Notes: generated by a model not told the origin, from the letters alone. A stretch of DNA of 64,000 bases from JAXMBX01 sp046349635 (GCA_046349635.1 JAXMBX010000008.1:53398-117397); one strand, 5' to 3'. Numbered from the stretch's first letter, positions 34,257 through 43,704 are shown. Numbers and translations: made by a program.

Positions 34257-35815
34257 ATCCAGCTTTCCGGACCCTGTTCCATGGGCTGCGACTCCCGGTT
34301 GTGCCGCATGACGGCCTCGAAAATTCCCTCCCAGGTGTAAGTCGTCGCCTCTGCGGTGATCGTCAACCCGACAGCGCGGGCGGCCGCTGTCGTGACCGGA
34401 CGGATGCTCGCCAGCTTCAACCGGCGCTGTGCCGTCCCGATCGTTCTGGAATTCGGCACCAGCTTAGCGACCTGAGCCGCGATCGACGGACTGCTCAGGC
34501 CGATCCAGTCCACTTCATCCCGTTCGAGCATCTGCGCATATTCAATCGGCCATGACTGCACGTCGACATGCCGATACGTCACCACTTCGTGAAAATCCGC
34601 GCCGGCTGCCCGTAACTGATCCGGCAACACGTCTCGTCCCCGGTTCGCGCGCGCCCACAAAACCTTTGTCCCCCGCACCAGCGGTGCCAGTTTCTCTGCC
34701 AGGGCCTCGGCCCGAAAACTCTCCGGAACCAGATCTGCCCGCAGGTGGAAAGTTTCCAGCGCGTGCGCCGTTTCCGCACCGATCACCGCGATCTTCGTTT
34801 TTGCCAGTCGACGCGGGTCGCCGCCGGTTTCCCACAAACGTCGCAGGAAGAATTCGACGCCGTTGCTGCTCGTAAACACCAGCCAGTCAAACTCCGGCAA
34901 CTGCGCCAAATCACGATCCACCTCATCCCAATCGTCGGGAGGTAAAATCTCCATCGTCGAGAGAGGTAGCGGTTGCGCCCCCAGCTCAAAGGCACGGGTT
35001 GCAACATCGTCGAGTTGGCCGCTGGGACGGGTCAGGCCAATCGTCATTCCAAACAGCGGCCTTTGTTCGAACCACGCCAGCGACTCCCTCAACGTCGCCA
35101 CCTCTCCTACCACGATCAGCGAGGGGGGGCGCAATCCACTTTCCTGTGCTTGCGCACCGATGTCCCCCAGCGTCCCCACGATCGTCCGCTGTTGCGGGCG
35201 GGTGCCATGACTGATGACGGCCACGGGCGTCCAGTCAGGCTTTCCCGCCTCAATCAATGCCTCTGTGATTTCCTGCAGGTGATGCAGCCCCATGTAAAAC
35301 ACCAGCGTCCCGGGGAAATTCGCCAGTTCCTTGTAATCCAGAAACGATTCCGGCTTACCGGGATGTTCATGCCCCGTTACGAGGGCCACGCTGGACGCCA
35401 TGTTGCGGTGCGTCAGTGAAATTCCCGCGTACGCGGATGCGGCAATCGCTGCCGTCACTCCCGGGACGATCTCATACGGAATTCCTGCCGCCCGCAGCGC
35501 CGCGGCTTCCTCGGCTCCCCGCCCAAAAACCAGCGGGTCTCCCCCTTTGAGACGAACAACCGTCTTCCCGGATCGCGCCGCTTCAATTAACCGCCCGTTG
35601 ATCTGCTCCTGGTCGAGGAGCCGCTGCCCATCGTGGTTCGTTCGTGCGGTTCGTTCCGCCGTGCCGCGCGTCAGCCGGAGCAGCCACGGATTCACCAAAC
35701 CGTCATACAGCACGAGATCCGCCCGGCGGAGACATTCACAACCACGCAATGTCAGCAGGCCGGGATCTCCCGGACCACCCCCGACCAGATAGACTTTTCC
35801 CGGTAGCTGCGGCAT
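34253..35815 (-). CDS. cobA-hemD: Fused uroporphyrinogen-III C-methyltransferase / uroporphyrinogen-III synthase
   Basis: A 520-residue bifunctional protein of tetrapyrrole synthesis. Residues 1-245 are the SAM-dependent methyltransferase that makes precorrin-2 from uroporphyrinogen III: VYLVGGGPGDPGLLTLRG at the start, VVRLKGGDPLVFGRGAEE, VPGVTAAIAASAYAGISLTHR, and LVFYMGLHHLQEI. Residues 255-505 are the HemD-type synthase that closes hydroxymethylbilane (GLTRPSGQLDD, FTSSNGVEFFLRRL, IAVIGAETAHALE, WIGLSSPSIAAQV). Together they route carbon to siroheme, cobalamin or heme. The fusion is known in several phyla. It is coupled to truD by an ATGA overlap. It diverges from the TPR gene at 35994. 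Confidence 0.93.
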   Translation of the reverse strand: MPQLPGKVYLVGGGPGDPGLLTLRGCECLRRADLVLYDGLVNPWLLRLTRGTAERTARTNHDGQRLLDQEQINGRLIEAARSGKTVVRLKGGDPLVFGRGAEEAAALRAAGIPYEIVPGVTAAIAASAYAGISLTHRNMASSVALVTGHEHPGKPESFLDYKELANFPGTLVFYMGLHHLQEITEALIEAGKPDWTPVAVISHGTRPQQRTIVGTLGDIGAQAQESGLRPPSLIVVGEVATLRESLAWFEQRPLFGMTIGLTRPSGQLDDVATRAFELGAQPLPLSTMEILPPDDWDEVDRDLAQLPEFDWLVFTSSNGVEFFLRRLWETGGDPRRLAKTKIAVIGAETAHALETFHLRADLVPESFRAEALAEKLAPLVRGTKVLWARANRGRDVLPDQLRAAGADFHEVVTYRHVDVQSWPIEYAQMLERDEVDWIGLSSPSIAAQVAKLVPNSRTIGTAQRRLKLASIRPVTTAAARAVGLTITAEATTYTWEGIFEAVMRHNRESQPMEQGPESWI

Positions 35816-35901
35816 TTGTTCCTCGAAAATTGAGCGTCAGTTGCCATTGGAACCAATTCCCCGAGGGAAGGAAAGCTTCTGGCTTGCTCCCTCCCATCTG
35901 C

Positions 35902-35907
35902 TATAAT
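35902..35907 (+). promoter_or_regulatory. Candidate -10 element of the TPR gene at 35994
   Basis: TATAAT at 35902-35907 is a perfect -10 hexamer in the gap between the divergent cobA-hemD and TPR genes. A good -35 is lacking at 16-18 bases upstream. Transcription would start near 35914, about 80 bases before the start codon. Confidence 0.4.
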
Positions 35908-35993
35908 AAAAACATCGCTCTCTCCCGCGTTTCGCGGATCAATTCCGGTCGATCCGATCCGTTATCCATTTGCCCTTGAAGAATTTACTGGCT

Positions 35994-37409
35994 ATGTCAG
36001 CACAGCCCGAAGAGAACACAGGTCCTACCCCCAATCAGCGCAAAATCGCCACCGACTGTTTCAAAAAAGGTTCCGAGGCGGCGCTCAAGAAAAACTGGGG
36101 CTATGCGGTCAGCATGTTTCGACAGGCCGTCGACATCGATTCTGCGAACCTCCTCTTTCGACAATCGCTCCGCGGCAGTCAGGAGAAGCAATACAACGAT
36201 AACGGCAAAGGGGCCATGATGGCCTCGATGAAGCTCATGCCAATTCGGGCTTCCATGAAAACCGCGAAATACAAAAAAGACTGGAAGAACATCCAGCGAC
36301 TGGCGGAGGACGGGATCGCGATCAATCCCTGGGATGCGGGTTTCAACGCGGACCTGGGAGAAGCGGCCAAGAACCTCGGGAATACCGAAATTGCGGTCTT
36401 TGCCTACGAGCGGGCCGTCAAGCACGACAAGGACAATCTCGACTACCTGCGGACCCTCGCCGGTCTGTATGAAGAAAGGGGCAACTTCGAGAGCGCCATC
36501 GGTTGCTATCGACGGGTCCTTGCGATTGACAAACTCGACTCCTCCGCCCGCACGAAAATCACCCAGCTCCAGGCGCAGTCCGTTATGGAACGAGGTGGCT
36601 ACGATACCGCCACGGACACGCGCGACGTCATGGCCGACCACGAAGTCCAAAAACGCCTGAAATTGGGCGAAGCGTCCGGCCCCGGTGCTTCCCAGGAAGT
36701 GGACCTCAAGCACGCTATCCGCAAAGATCCTGCCAACAAGGACAACTACCTCAAGCTGGCCGCCATTCTCCGCCGCGGCGGCAAACTTGAAGAGGCGAAA
36801 GAAAACCTGCAATTGGCGCTCGATGCCTCGGGTGGCGATATCAGCATTCGCGAGCAGATGGAAGATGTGGAGCTGGACATGATGCGGGCGGCCGTTCAGG
36901 CTGCCAAAGATGCTTACCTCGCCGATAAGGAGAACCCCGACAAGAAGCAGCACTATGCGGCGTTATCCAATGAACTCATCCTTCGAGAAATTTCGGTGTA
37001 CGATGAGCGGGTGCGGCGCTATCCGGCGGACAGCCGTTTGAAATTTGAACTGGCGAAGCGCTATTTCTCACAGAAGAAATACGAGGAAGCCATCCCCCAT
37101 TTTCAACAATCGCGGGGAGACAATCGCATCAAGGGGGAAGCCTTTCTGTACCTGGGGAAATGTTTCATCGCCAAGAAGGAATACTCCCTCGCCAAGCGGC
37201 AACTGGAACAGGCGATTCCGGAGATCAACTACGACGACTTCCCGGACCAGTTCAAGGAAGCCCATTACTACCTGGGGCGGGTCCACGAACAGTTAAAAGA
37301 CGTGAACGCTGCCATCGCCGCTTACCAGGAAGTTCTCGCCGTGGACTACAACTACCAGGACATCCGGGACCGCATCCAGAAACTGGAGAAGGGGGAGTCG
37401 GCGCCCTAA
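35994..37409 (+). CDS. Tetratricopeptide-repeat protein, 471 residues
   Basis: No signal peptide, so probably cytoplasmic. Repeats are visible through most of the protein: GYAVSMFRQAVDIDSANLL, NIQRLAEDGIAINPWDAGF, EIAVFAYERAVKHDKDNLDY, NFESAIGCYRRVLAIDKLD, KLEEAKENLQLALDASG, and YEEAIPHFQQSRGDNRIKG. The central part (residues 200-230) is less regular and contains MERGGYDTATDTRDVM. Such proteins mediate assembly or regulation; the partner is unknown. ATG 35994 is chosen; an earlier in-frame TTG at 35970 has no ribosome binding site. It stands upstream of rpsT on the same strand, with a 204-base gap. Confidence 0.85.
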   Translation: MSAQPEENTGPTPNQRKIATDCFKKGSEAALKKNWGYAVSMFRQAVDIDSANLLFRQSLRGSQEKQYNDNGKGAMMASMKLMPIRASMKTAKYKKDWKNIQRLAEDGIAINPWDAGFNADLGEAAKNLGNTEIAVFAYERAVKHDKDNLDYLRTLAGLYEERGNFESAIGCYRRVLAIDKLDSSARTKITQLQAQSVMERGGYDTATDTRDVMADHEVQKRLKLGEASGPGASQEVDLKHAIRKDPANKDNYLKLAAILRRGGKLEEAKENLQLALDASGGDISIREQMEDVELDMMRAAVQAAKDAYLADKENPDKKQHYAALSNELILREISVYDERVRRYPADSRLKFELAKRYFSQKKYEEAIPHFQQSRGDNRIKGEAFLYLGKCFIAKKEYSLAKRQLEQAIPEINYDDFPDQFKEAHYYLGRVHEQLKDVNAAIAAYQEVLAVDYNYQDIRDRIQKLEKGESAP

Positions 37410-37493
37410 TCTCTTGGCAAACGGGAAGTTACGGCAGAGTTCCCGCCGCAAAAACAGACACAGGGCTGACTGGTAATTGTCCCCGGGCGGGAC

Positions 37494-37613
37494 TACAATG
37501 CCGAATCCCCCGAAAATGGGCGGACGAGAGAGATTTGATCGAGCCGGGTTTCGTTGTTTTGGACCCGGCCATTTTCCGTACAAAAAGTTCCGTGAACCGG
37601 TCACTGAGTCACC
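37494..37613 (+). promoter_or_regulatory. rpsT promoter and leader candidate
   Basis: TACAAT at 37494-37499 is a likely -10, with a weak TGGTAA 17 bases before it. The leader of about 110 bases contains a hairpin (GCCGGGT 37543-37549 with ACCCGGC 37563-37569). S20 represses its own translation in enterobacteria, so an RNA element here is plausible, but no specific S20 mimic was identified. Confidence 0.35.
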
Positions 37614-37886
37614 ATGCCCAATACGAAAGCCGCAGAAAAAACCGTTCGTCAGGATGCCAAGCGTAACTTGCGAAACCGCCAGACCCGCTCGATGCTGCGG
37701 GGCCTGATCAAGAAGACGCGCGAAGCGGCCAAGACCGGTGACGCCAAGGCCACGGACGATGCCTACAAGACTGTCGCCAAGAAGTTGGATCAGTCCGCCG
37801 CCAAAAAGCGGATTCACAAGAACAAGGCCAACCGCCTGAAGAGCCGGCTCGCCAAGCTGAAGAACGCCAAGGCGGCCGCCAAGTAG
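37614..37886 (+). CDS. rpsT: 30S ribosomal protein S20
   Basis: A 90-residue, lysine- and arginine-rich all-helical protein that binds the 5' domain of 16S rRNA early in small-subunit assembly. Signatures include MPNTKAAEKTVRQDAKRN, the RSMLRGLIKKTREA helix, LDQSAAKKRIHKNKANRLKSRLAKL and a lysine/alanine-rich end. Length fits S20 (about 85-90). It is followed by a strong intrinsic terminator at 37935-37969 and appears to be a single-gene unit, as in many bacteria. Confidence 0.96.
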   Translation: MPNTKAAEKTVRQDAKRNLRNRQTRSMLRGLIKKTREAAKTGDAKATDDAYKTVAKKLDQSAAKKRIHKNKANRLKSRLAKLKNAKAAAK

Positions 37887-37934
37887 TTCGACGGGCAGAT
37901 TCCCGAAGAATTTACCGCACTGAGAATTCCACCG

Positions 37935-37969
37935 CGACACCTCTCCTCATCGAGAGGTGTCGTTTTTTT
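37935..37969 (+). terminator. Rho-independent terminator of rpsT
   Basis: A perfect 11-bp stem (CGACACCTCTC 37935-37945 with GAGAGGTGTCG 37952-37962), a six-base loop and seven T residues at 37963-37969. It ends 48 bases after the rpsT stop codon at 37887 and just before the foldback repeat. Confidence 0.9.
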
Positions 37970-37977
37970 CTGCGCCG

Positions 37978-38069
37978 GATCGCATTGCGTTTCTCTGTCG
38001 CGTCTATCGCGATGAAAGACTCGGCAAAATCATCGATTTGGAAGCGACACTCAAGCGCAACGCGCTCTA
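37978..38069 (-). repeat. Foldback repeat, copy 1, at the murJ stop codon
   Basis: About 92 bases. Read from the minus strand it begins TAGAGCGCGTTGCG, where TAG is the murJ stop codon. It is an imperfect palindrome: its two ends match each other in inverse orientation at roughly 27 of 38 positions. The first 76 bases are about four-fifths identical by eye to 63741-63816, the copy at the smpB stop. It resembles a REP or non-autonomous MITE-like element. No transposase is nearby. Confidence 0.75.
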
Positions 38070-39656
38070 ATGGGCGCGCTCCCTCCTGAGCAGCAACCAC
38101 AACTCCTCCAGTCGCAGTGACCAGCCCGCGAGCGCAAATGCCGCGCATGCCAGGGCGAACGGAATCACCAATCCCATGAATTTTCCGGATGTGGGGAACC
38201 ACCGCATCCCTCCCCACGCGGCCAATGCCATCACTCCACATGCGAGCGACGTCTTCAGAGTCGTGAGCCCCAGGATCCTCCAGTTCCACCGTCCCAGTTT
38301 GGCTTCCAGTCCGGCGATCAATGCTCCCACCTGCAGCGCCGCGCAAAAGGCCGTGCTCAGCGCCAGCCCGAGTTCTGCAAACGGCCAGATCAACGTCAGG
38401 TTAAACGCGAAGTTAATCCCGACCACGATCATGCCGATGCGGAGGGGCGTGCTTCGATCTCCCAGCGCATAGAATCCGCGTTGCAGAATCTGGATCCCGC
38501 AATATGCCCACACGCCGCATCCGTAGGTCGCAATCACCCACGCCGTCCGCAACGCATCCTCCGCGTCAAAGCGCCCATGCTCGAACAGACATCGTGCCAG
38601 CGGATGCGCCAGCACCATCAATCCGACGCTCGCGGGGAGGCCGATTACGATCACCAGCCGCATTCCCAGTTCCAGATCCTCCCGCAACCGTAAAGTGTTC
38701 CCCTCGGCCGCATGCCTGCTCAACAACGGAAAAATGACCGTCCCCAGCGCCACGCCGAAGATTCCCAGGGGGAATTGATACAACCGCTCACCGAAGTAGA
38801 GAGCAGAAACCGCGCCGGCGCGGATGGGATGCCAGGAGTGCTCTACTCCTTCCGGGGCTGAGAACCCCAGCGCGATCATGCTGTCGGTGAACGTATTGAT
38901 CTGCGTGATCGACAACCCCACGATCACCGGCGCCATCGTCCTCAGGATTTCCCACGTCTGCGCCCGGACCGGCTTGAAGTCCCAGGTGAACCGATAGCCC
39001 AGCCGATGCAGCGTCGGCAACTGCACCAGGATCTGCACTACGCCCGCGAACACGATACACCAGGCTTCCACGAGGGCCTGCGATTCCTGGGTGGTAAACC
39101 ACGGGACGATGATCCACACCCCGGCGATCCAGATGGCGTTCAAGACTACCGGTACGATCGCCGGCCAGGTGAAATGCCCCAGCGCATTCAACACCGCACT
39201 GATCTGGCACGCCAGGCAGACCAGCACCAGATAAGGCAGCATCGCACCGGTGAGCACCAGCAGCAGCCGTGTCTCCGGGGTGACGTCGAACCAGACTCCC
39301 CAACCCCAGAGCAGCAGTTCCAGAATCAACACAACGACCGACAGGAACAGCGTCAGCCACACAAACACTGCGCTCGACAACCGCCACGCATCACTGCGGT
39401 CCTCGCGGGAACACTCCCGCACTAAGACCGGCATGAACGCTGTCGCCAACGCCCCTTCCCCAAACAGCTTCCGCGCGAGATTCGGAACCCGGAACGCCAC
39501 CGTGAATGCGTCCATCACGGGGCCGATGCCGAATTGCTTCGCCATGGCGATGTCCCGGATCAACCCCAGCACCCGGCTTAAGAGCGTCATCGCGCTGACG
39601 ATCTTCAGGCCACGAAACAGACGGGGCGGGTTGGCGGGGACAGGAGATTCGGACAT
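38067..39656 (-). CDS. murJ: Lipid II flippase MurJ (MviN family)
   Basis: Flips the peptidoglycan precursor lipid II across the cytoplasmic membrane. A 529-residue polytopic protein with about 14 hydrophobic segments. The N-terminal signature is SAMTLLSRVLGLIRDIAMAKQFGIGPVMDAF, followed by RVPNLARKLFGEGALATAFMPV, the classic MurJ opening. ITQINTFTDSMIALGF and LPASVGLMVLAHPLARCLFEHGRF also fit the family. The stop codon is the first triplet of the foldback repeat. Peptidoglycan is present in planctomycetes, consistent with this gene. It lies downstream of the divergently placed DUF1501 gene only in the sense of sharing strand; 87 bases separate the two. Confidence 0.94.
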   Translation of the reverse strand: MSESPVPANPPRLFRGLKIVSAMTLLSRVLGLIRDIAMAKQFGIGPVMDAFTVAFRVPNLARKLFGEGALATAFMPVLVRECSREDRSDAWRLSSAVFVWLTLFLSVVVLILELLLWGWGVWFDVTPETRLLLVLTGAMLPYLVLVCLACQISAVLNALGHFTWPAIVPVVLNAIWIAGVWIIVPWFTTQESQALVEAWCIVFAGVVQILVQLPTLHRLGYRFTWDFKPVRAQTWEILRTMAPVIVGLSITQINTFTDSMIALGFSAPEGVEHSWHPIRAGAVSALYFGERLYQFPLGIFGVALGTVIFPLLSRHAAEGNTLRLREDLELGMRLVIVIGLPASVGLMVLAHPLARCLFEHGRFDAEDALRTAWVIATYGCGVWAYCGIQILQRGFYALGDRSTPLRIGMIVVGINFAFNLTLIWPFAELGLALSTAFCAALQVGALIAGLEAKLGRWNWRILGLTTLKTSLACGVMALAAWGGMRWFPTSGKFMGLVIPFALACAAFALAGWSLRLEELWLLLRRERAH

Positions 39657-39743
39657 GGCGGCAGCACGCTCCTCATACAGACGATGGAGCGAACTCTACA
39701 AGACCCGCCATTTCGTCACAAGCGGAGACGCAGTTACGGGAGA

Positions 39744-41147
39744 CTACGTCAAAATCTCTCGCACGACGTTCCCATGCACGTCCGTCAGGCGGAAATCGCG
39801 GCCTGCATACCGATACGTCAGCTTTTCATGGTCGAAGCCGAACAGATGCAAAATCGTCGCGTGCAGGTCATGGACGTGCATCCGCCCCTGCTGAGCGTTC
39901 CAGCCCAGTTCGTCCGTCGTGCCGTGGATGTGTCCCCGCTTCACGCCGCCCCCCGCCATCCACATCGAAAAGCCGTAGTGGTTGTGGTCCCGGCCGTTTC
40001 CTTTCGTCGAGACCCCGGGCGTCGGCAATTCCATTGTCGGCGTCCGCCCGAATTCTCCTCCCCAGAGGACCAGTGTCGAGTCGAGCATCCCCCGTTGTTT
40101 CAGGTCCTTGAGAAATGCCCCGATCGGCTGATCGCATTCTTTTGACAATCGTTCGTGGTTCGCCTGCAGGTCATCGTGTGCATCCCAAGGCTGCCCTGCT
40201 CCCTGCCAGACTTGCACCATCCGCACCCCTCGTTCGAGCATCCGCCGTGCCATCAGCAGTTGCCGTCCGTAAATGGACTCCCCATACATCTCCCGGACCG
40301 GCTTCGGTTCTTTCGACAGGTCGAACACATCCGTGCATTCTGATTGCATCCGGTACGCCAGTTCAAACGACTGGATCCGGGCCTCAAGTTGCGGATCGTT
40401 CTGCCGCGATTGCTGATGCTTCTGGTTTAACTCCGCCAGCAGATCGAGCTGTTTCCGTTGGCGTTCCGGTGACAGGCCTGTGTTGCGAATATTCTCCACC
40501 AGCTTATCGACGGTCACCTGTTGCGTGTCCAGGTGCGTCCCCTGATAAGTCCCCGGCAGGAACGCCGCCTGCCAGTTCTGGGCTCCCACCGTCGGCATCC
40601 CCGGACAGAGGACCACAAAGCCGGGGAGATTCTGATTCTCGCTCCCCAGGCCATACGTCAGCCAGGAACCAAGGGCAGGCCGGGCCTGGCGTGAGTCCCC
40701 GCAGTTCATCAGCAGAAACGAAGGCTCATGATTGGGGACGTCCGCGTACATCGACCGGATGACGCACAACTCATCCGCCGATTCGGCGACGTGCGGAAAG
40801 CAGTCACTGATCGGAATGCCGCTTTGCCCATACTGTTTGAACTTGAAGGGTGACGGAAACGCGACGCCGGTCTTGCGCTCGGTTCGTTGATTGGTGGGCA
40901 ATGGCTTGCCGGCGTACTTCTCCAGGGTGGGTTTGGGATCGAAGGTATCGAGGTGCGAGGGCCCGCCGTTCATAAACAGGTGGACCATCCGCTTCGCTTT
41001 GGGAGCAAATTGCGGTGCCTTGGGGGCGAGCGGTCCCGCGACGGGTTTGCCACTCTCCGCCGACAACAAATCCGCCAGGCCGAGCATCCCCAGCCCCATG
41101 CCACATTGCTGCAGCAGTTGACGGCGTGTGTAATCCGGAAAACTCAT
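39744..41147 (-). CDS. Tat-exported DUF1501 protein
   Basis: A 467-residue DUF1501 protein with a Tat signal (YTRRQLLQQCGMGLGMLGLADLL). Motifs: LFMNGGPSHLDTFDPKPTLEKY, GIPISDCFPHVAESAD, MARRMLERGVRMVQVWQGAGQPWDAHDD, WGGEFGRTPTMELP, and GRDHNHYGFSMWMAGGGVKRGH. It is closest in outline to the 8833-10293 copy. Its partner is not obvious: the upstream gene on this strand is a transglutaminase, 21 bases away, and no DUF1549 gene is near. The product is predicted to be extracytoplasmic; its substrate is unknown. Confidence 0.9.
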   Translation of the reverse strand: MSFPDYTRRQLLQQCGMGLGMLGLADLLSAESGKPVAGPLAPKAPQFAPKAKRMVHLFMNGGPSHLDTFDPKPTLEKYAGKPLPTNQRTERKTGVAFPSPFKFKQYGQSGIPISDCFPHVAESADELCVIRSMYADVPNHEPSFLLMNCGDSRQARPALGSWLTYGLGSENQNLPGFVVLCPGMPTVGAQNWQAAFLPGTYQGTHLDTQQVTVDKLVENIRNTGLSPERQRKQLDLLAELNQKHQQSRQNDPQLEARIQSFELAYRMQSECTDVFDLSKEPKPVREMYGESIYGRQLLMARRMLERGVRMVQVWQGAGQPWDAHDDLQANHERLSKECDQPIGAFLKDLKQRGMLDSTLVLWGGEFGRTPTMELPTPGVSTKGNGRDHNHYGFSMWMAGGGVKRGHIHGTTDELGWNAQQGRMHVHDLHATILHLFGFDHEKLTYRYAGRDFRLTDVHGNVVREILT

Positions 41148-41168
41148 CGCTGATCCTCATGCCCTCCA

Positions 41169-42710
41169 TCAGGGCGTGGCGTTCGGGCCTTCGACTTTGA
41201 TGACTTCGATCTTCATTTTTCCGAGCAGGTTGACGAGAGGGAGGAAGGAGGCGCCGGGAGAGACGGAATCATCCGCCAAGCTGGAATCGGCCAGCTTGAT
41301 ATGGGCCGCCCCAATCCCCCCCTGCCCCAGCGTCGCATCGACTGGAATCCAGTGGTTGTCGATATTCACCTCGGTCCACATGTGCCCCCCAAAGGCATGC
41401 TTGGAGGGGACATACACCAGTCCCACCGCGACGCGTGCGGGAATGCCCCGCGCCCGGGCCATCGCCGCCAGCAGGCAGGCATGTTCCGTGCAGTCCCCCT
41501 GCAGCGATTCCGCCACTTCGGCCGCCGAGGCCATCGCCGTCGAGAAATCTTTGCGGGTCAGTTTTTCATACACATATCGCTCCAGCAGGCGGGCGACTTT
41601 CCACGAGTCAGTTTCCGCTCCAGCGGCCTCCTTCGCATGCGCCTGCACTTTGGCGTTATCGCTCTGGAGAAATCGTGAGGGTTGCCGATACTCATCGGCG
41701 GGTTTTTCCAGAGGCAGGTCTTTTGTGTTCGTGGGACGCAACGAGCGGACGGTCACCATGGCTGTTCCCTCGCCGACGTTCTTTACTTCCTGACTATTCC
41801 CTTTCGGCAGGGCCGATTCCAAGTCCGTCTCCGGGACAGTCACTTTGTATTGCACGCGCGACGTGTGATGAGCCTCCGGAATAGGCGCGACAACCACCAG
41901 CGTCTCCACCCCCAGGTCCAGTTCTCCGGCCGCCACTTCCTTCAGCGCCTCATCACGCGAGACGAGGTAGCTGGTCATTTCGGTTCCGAGCATCGCGGTC
42001 GCCGTCTTCATCGCTTCCGATTTCGGATTGAGAAATATCTGTGTCACCACGCCGGGAATGAGGGTCTGCGTCACCTGCACCTGTAGCAGTTTCTCTTTCT
42101 TCTCTTCCAGCAGCGAAACTTCAACTTCCTTGCCTGCCTTCATCGTGATCGTCGAAGGCTTGTTGTATTCCGGAATAAAGACCTTAAACTTACGCGTCTC
42201 CCCCACCTTGAGAGGGTTCTGTTCCAGGAGCCGGTCCTGGTACGCCGGAGACTTCACCTCCTTGTCGAAGGGGAACGTCCGGGTCAATGGCACGCCGAAA
42301 ATTGATGTCGTCAACTTCAGTTTGCCATCCACCACTTCTCCGGAGGCCGCGGAACTTTGGGCCGGAGGATTATGCATCTCGTACCGGAACGTCAGCATGT
42401 CCCCGTCGTCGGTTTCCGTCGTCTCCAGATGATGCTGCATCTTCAGATCCTGACCGAACCGGCGGATGACCAGATGCGTGTCGGTATTGCTCTTCCAGAT
42501 TGTCTTGCCGTCGGCGGTCGTCTTCTGCAGCGTCGACCGGGTGTAACCGACCCGCGTCCCGGAAATGAAGATTACATTCCAGGATTCCCGGGGGGCTTCC
42601 GCGGAGGCGGAATCGGCGCTCCAGACCTTGCCCGGAAGAAGAACCGCTGTCAGCAGGGCGAACGACAACACAAAACGGCGGATCAATGCAGAGCGGGGGG
42701 CAAAAAGCAT
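41169..42710 (-). CDS. Exported transglutaminase-like protein
   Basis: A 513-residue protein with a signal peptide (about residues 1-30, FVLSFALLTAVLLPGKVWSA). The N-terminal 300 residues are beta-rich and unassigned (VIFISGTRVGYTRSTLQKT). The C-terminal domain is transglutaminase-like, with catalytic Cys407 (GDCTEHACLLAAMARARGIPAR), His443 (GGHMWTEV) and Asp458 (PVDATLG), the triad in standard order and spacing. Bacterial members are usually peptidases or hydrolases of the envelope rather than cross-linkers. ATG 42710 is chosen because an upstream in-frame start at 42932 would prefix 74 charged residues before the signal. It is 21 bases upstream of the DUF1501 gene and probably co-transcribed with it. 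Confidence 0.88.
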   Translation of the reverse strand: MLFAPRSALIRRFVLSFALLTAVLLPGKVWSADSASAEAPRESWNVIFISGTRVGYTRSTLQKTTADGKTIWKSNTDTHLVIRRFGQDLKMQHHLETTETDDGDMLTFRYEMHNPPAQSSAASGEVVDGKLKLTTSIFGVPLTRTFPFDKEVKSPAYQDRLLEQNPLKVGETRKFKVFIPEYNKPSTITMKAGKEVEVSLLEEKKEKLLQVQVTQTLIPGVVTQIFLNPKSEAMKTATAMLGTEMTSYLVSRDEALKEVAAGELDLGVETLVVVAPIPEAHHTSRVQYKVTVPETDLESALPKGNSQEVKNVGEGTAMVTVRSLRPTNTKDLPLEKPADEYRQPSRFLQSDNAKVQAHAKEAAGAETDSWKVARLLERYVYEKLTRKDFSTAMASAAEVAESLQGDCTEHACLLAAMARARGIPARVAVGLVYVPSKHAFGGHMWTEVNIDNHWIPVDATLGQGGIGAAHIKLADSSLADDSVSPGASFLPLVNLLGKMKIEVIKVEGPNATP

Positions 42711-42835
42711 GGTCACTCGCTTCAGAAGAAAGGATGTCTCTGGGGCTTCCGTATTATTGTTTCGTGCCGTGGGGGAAAAGCCAGCAGAAGCCTCGACCGA
42801 TTCCCGATTTTCAGCCCGGCAACACCCCTTTTCGA

Positions 42836-42878
42836 CGGGATTTTCCGCGAAAACCCCGGCAAAACTCCTCTTGCCGGG
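42836..42878. repeat. Overlapping hairpins between divergent genes
   Basis: CCCGGCAA at 42855-42862 pairs perfectly with TTGCCGGG at 42871-42878. A second hairpin, 42836-42858, uses part of the same arm (CGGG-A-TTTTC with GAAAA-C-CCCG). CCCGGCAA also occurs at 42815-42822 in direct orientation. The gap of 270 bases between the divergent transglutaminase and lipoprotein genes thus holds three copies of one octamer, possibly an operator. Confidence 0.35.
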
Positions 42879-42980
42879 ATGGAGGAATATCGTCACACTT
42901 CGCCCCGCGCCACGCTGCGCACCGGGGAACATGGAACCCGCTGAGGCCTCTTCCAGTCCCCGTCCTGACAGGAGTTACGG

Positions 42981-43574
42981 GTGGAGAAAACTCGTCTCAA
43001 TCGCCGGAGTTGGCTGGTTTTGGCCTGCGGTCTTTCGACCGGCTGTGTCAGCCTGCGCTCTCCCACCTGGCTCACGAAATCCGAACTGACCACCGACAAT
43101 CCGATTCTGGTCCGTGCCCAATCTCCCAAGGATTGCTGGGAAAAAACCGTCGATTTGATCCACGACTACTTCGATATCGCCCGGGAAAACCAGCTCGATG
43201 GCATTATCGAAACCCGTCCTAAAGTCGGGGCCAGCATGTGGGAGCCGTGGCATCACGACTCCGTCGGCATGCGGAATCGCATGGAGAGCACCTTCCAATC
43301 GATCCGCCGCCGGGCCTTCGTGAACATTACGCCTGCGGAAGAGGGCTATCTCATCGGCGTGGAGGTCTTCAAGGAGTCGGAAGACGTCAAAGGGCGCACC
43401 GACAACTCTCCGGGCCAGGCAACTTTCCAGGAAAATCGGACTCTGCAACGTGATCTCCGCCTCGTTGTGGGCCAATCCTCCCCCGATGGCTGGATTACGC
43501 TGGGACGGGATTCCCAGCTCGAACAGCGGATGCTCCGGGAGCTGCAGACGCAGTTTTCCGAGCCGACAAAATAG
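42981..43574 (+). CDS. Hypothetical lipoprotein, 197 residues
   Basis: The start is GTG at 42981, with AGGAG six bases before it. The N-terminus is MEKTRLNRRSWLVLACGLSTGC, a basic region, a short hydrophobic core, and Cys22 in a weak lipobox (S-T-G-C). The mature part is soluble, with VRAQSPKDCWEKTVDLIHDYFDIARENQLDGIIETRPKVG-like sequence suggesting a mixed alpha/beta domain, and ends in polar residues. I do not recognise the family. It is divergent from the transglutaminase gene and 224 bases upstream of the DUF1559 gene. Confidence 0.65.
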   Translation: MEKTRLNRRSWLVLACGLSTGCVSLRSPTWLTKSELTTDNPILVRAQSPKDCWEKTVDLIHDYFDIARENQLDGIIETRPKVGASMWEPWHHDSVGMRNRMESTFQSIRRRAFVNITPAEEGYLIGVEVFKESEDVKGRTDNSPGQATFQENRTLQRDLRLVVGQSSPDGWITLGRDSQLEQRMLRELQTQFSEPTK

Positions 43575-43704
43575 CGCAAGTCACTGACTTCAAATACGTT
43601 GCCGCTTTTTATTGCGAGCACAAATCCCGGCTTTCCTGAAGCTAGGAAATCCCTCGATCCCCTCTTGAGAGTGCAAAAGAGAAATGTTAAGGTCTTCTTA
43701 TTAA

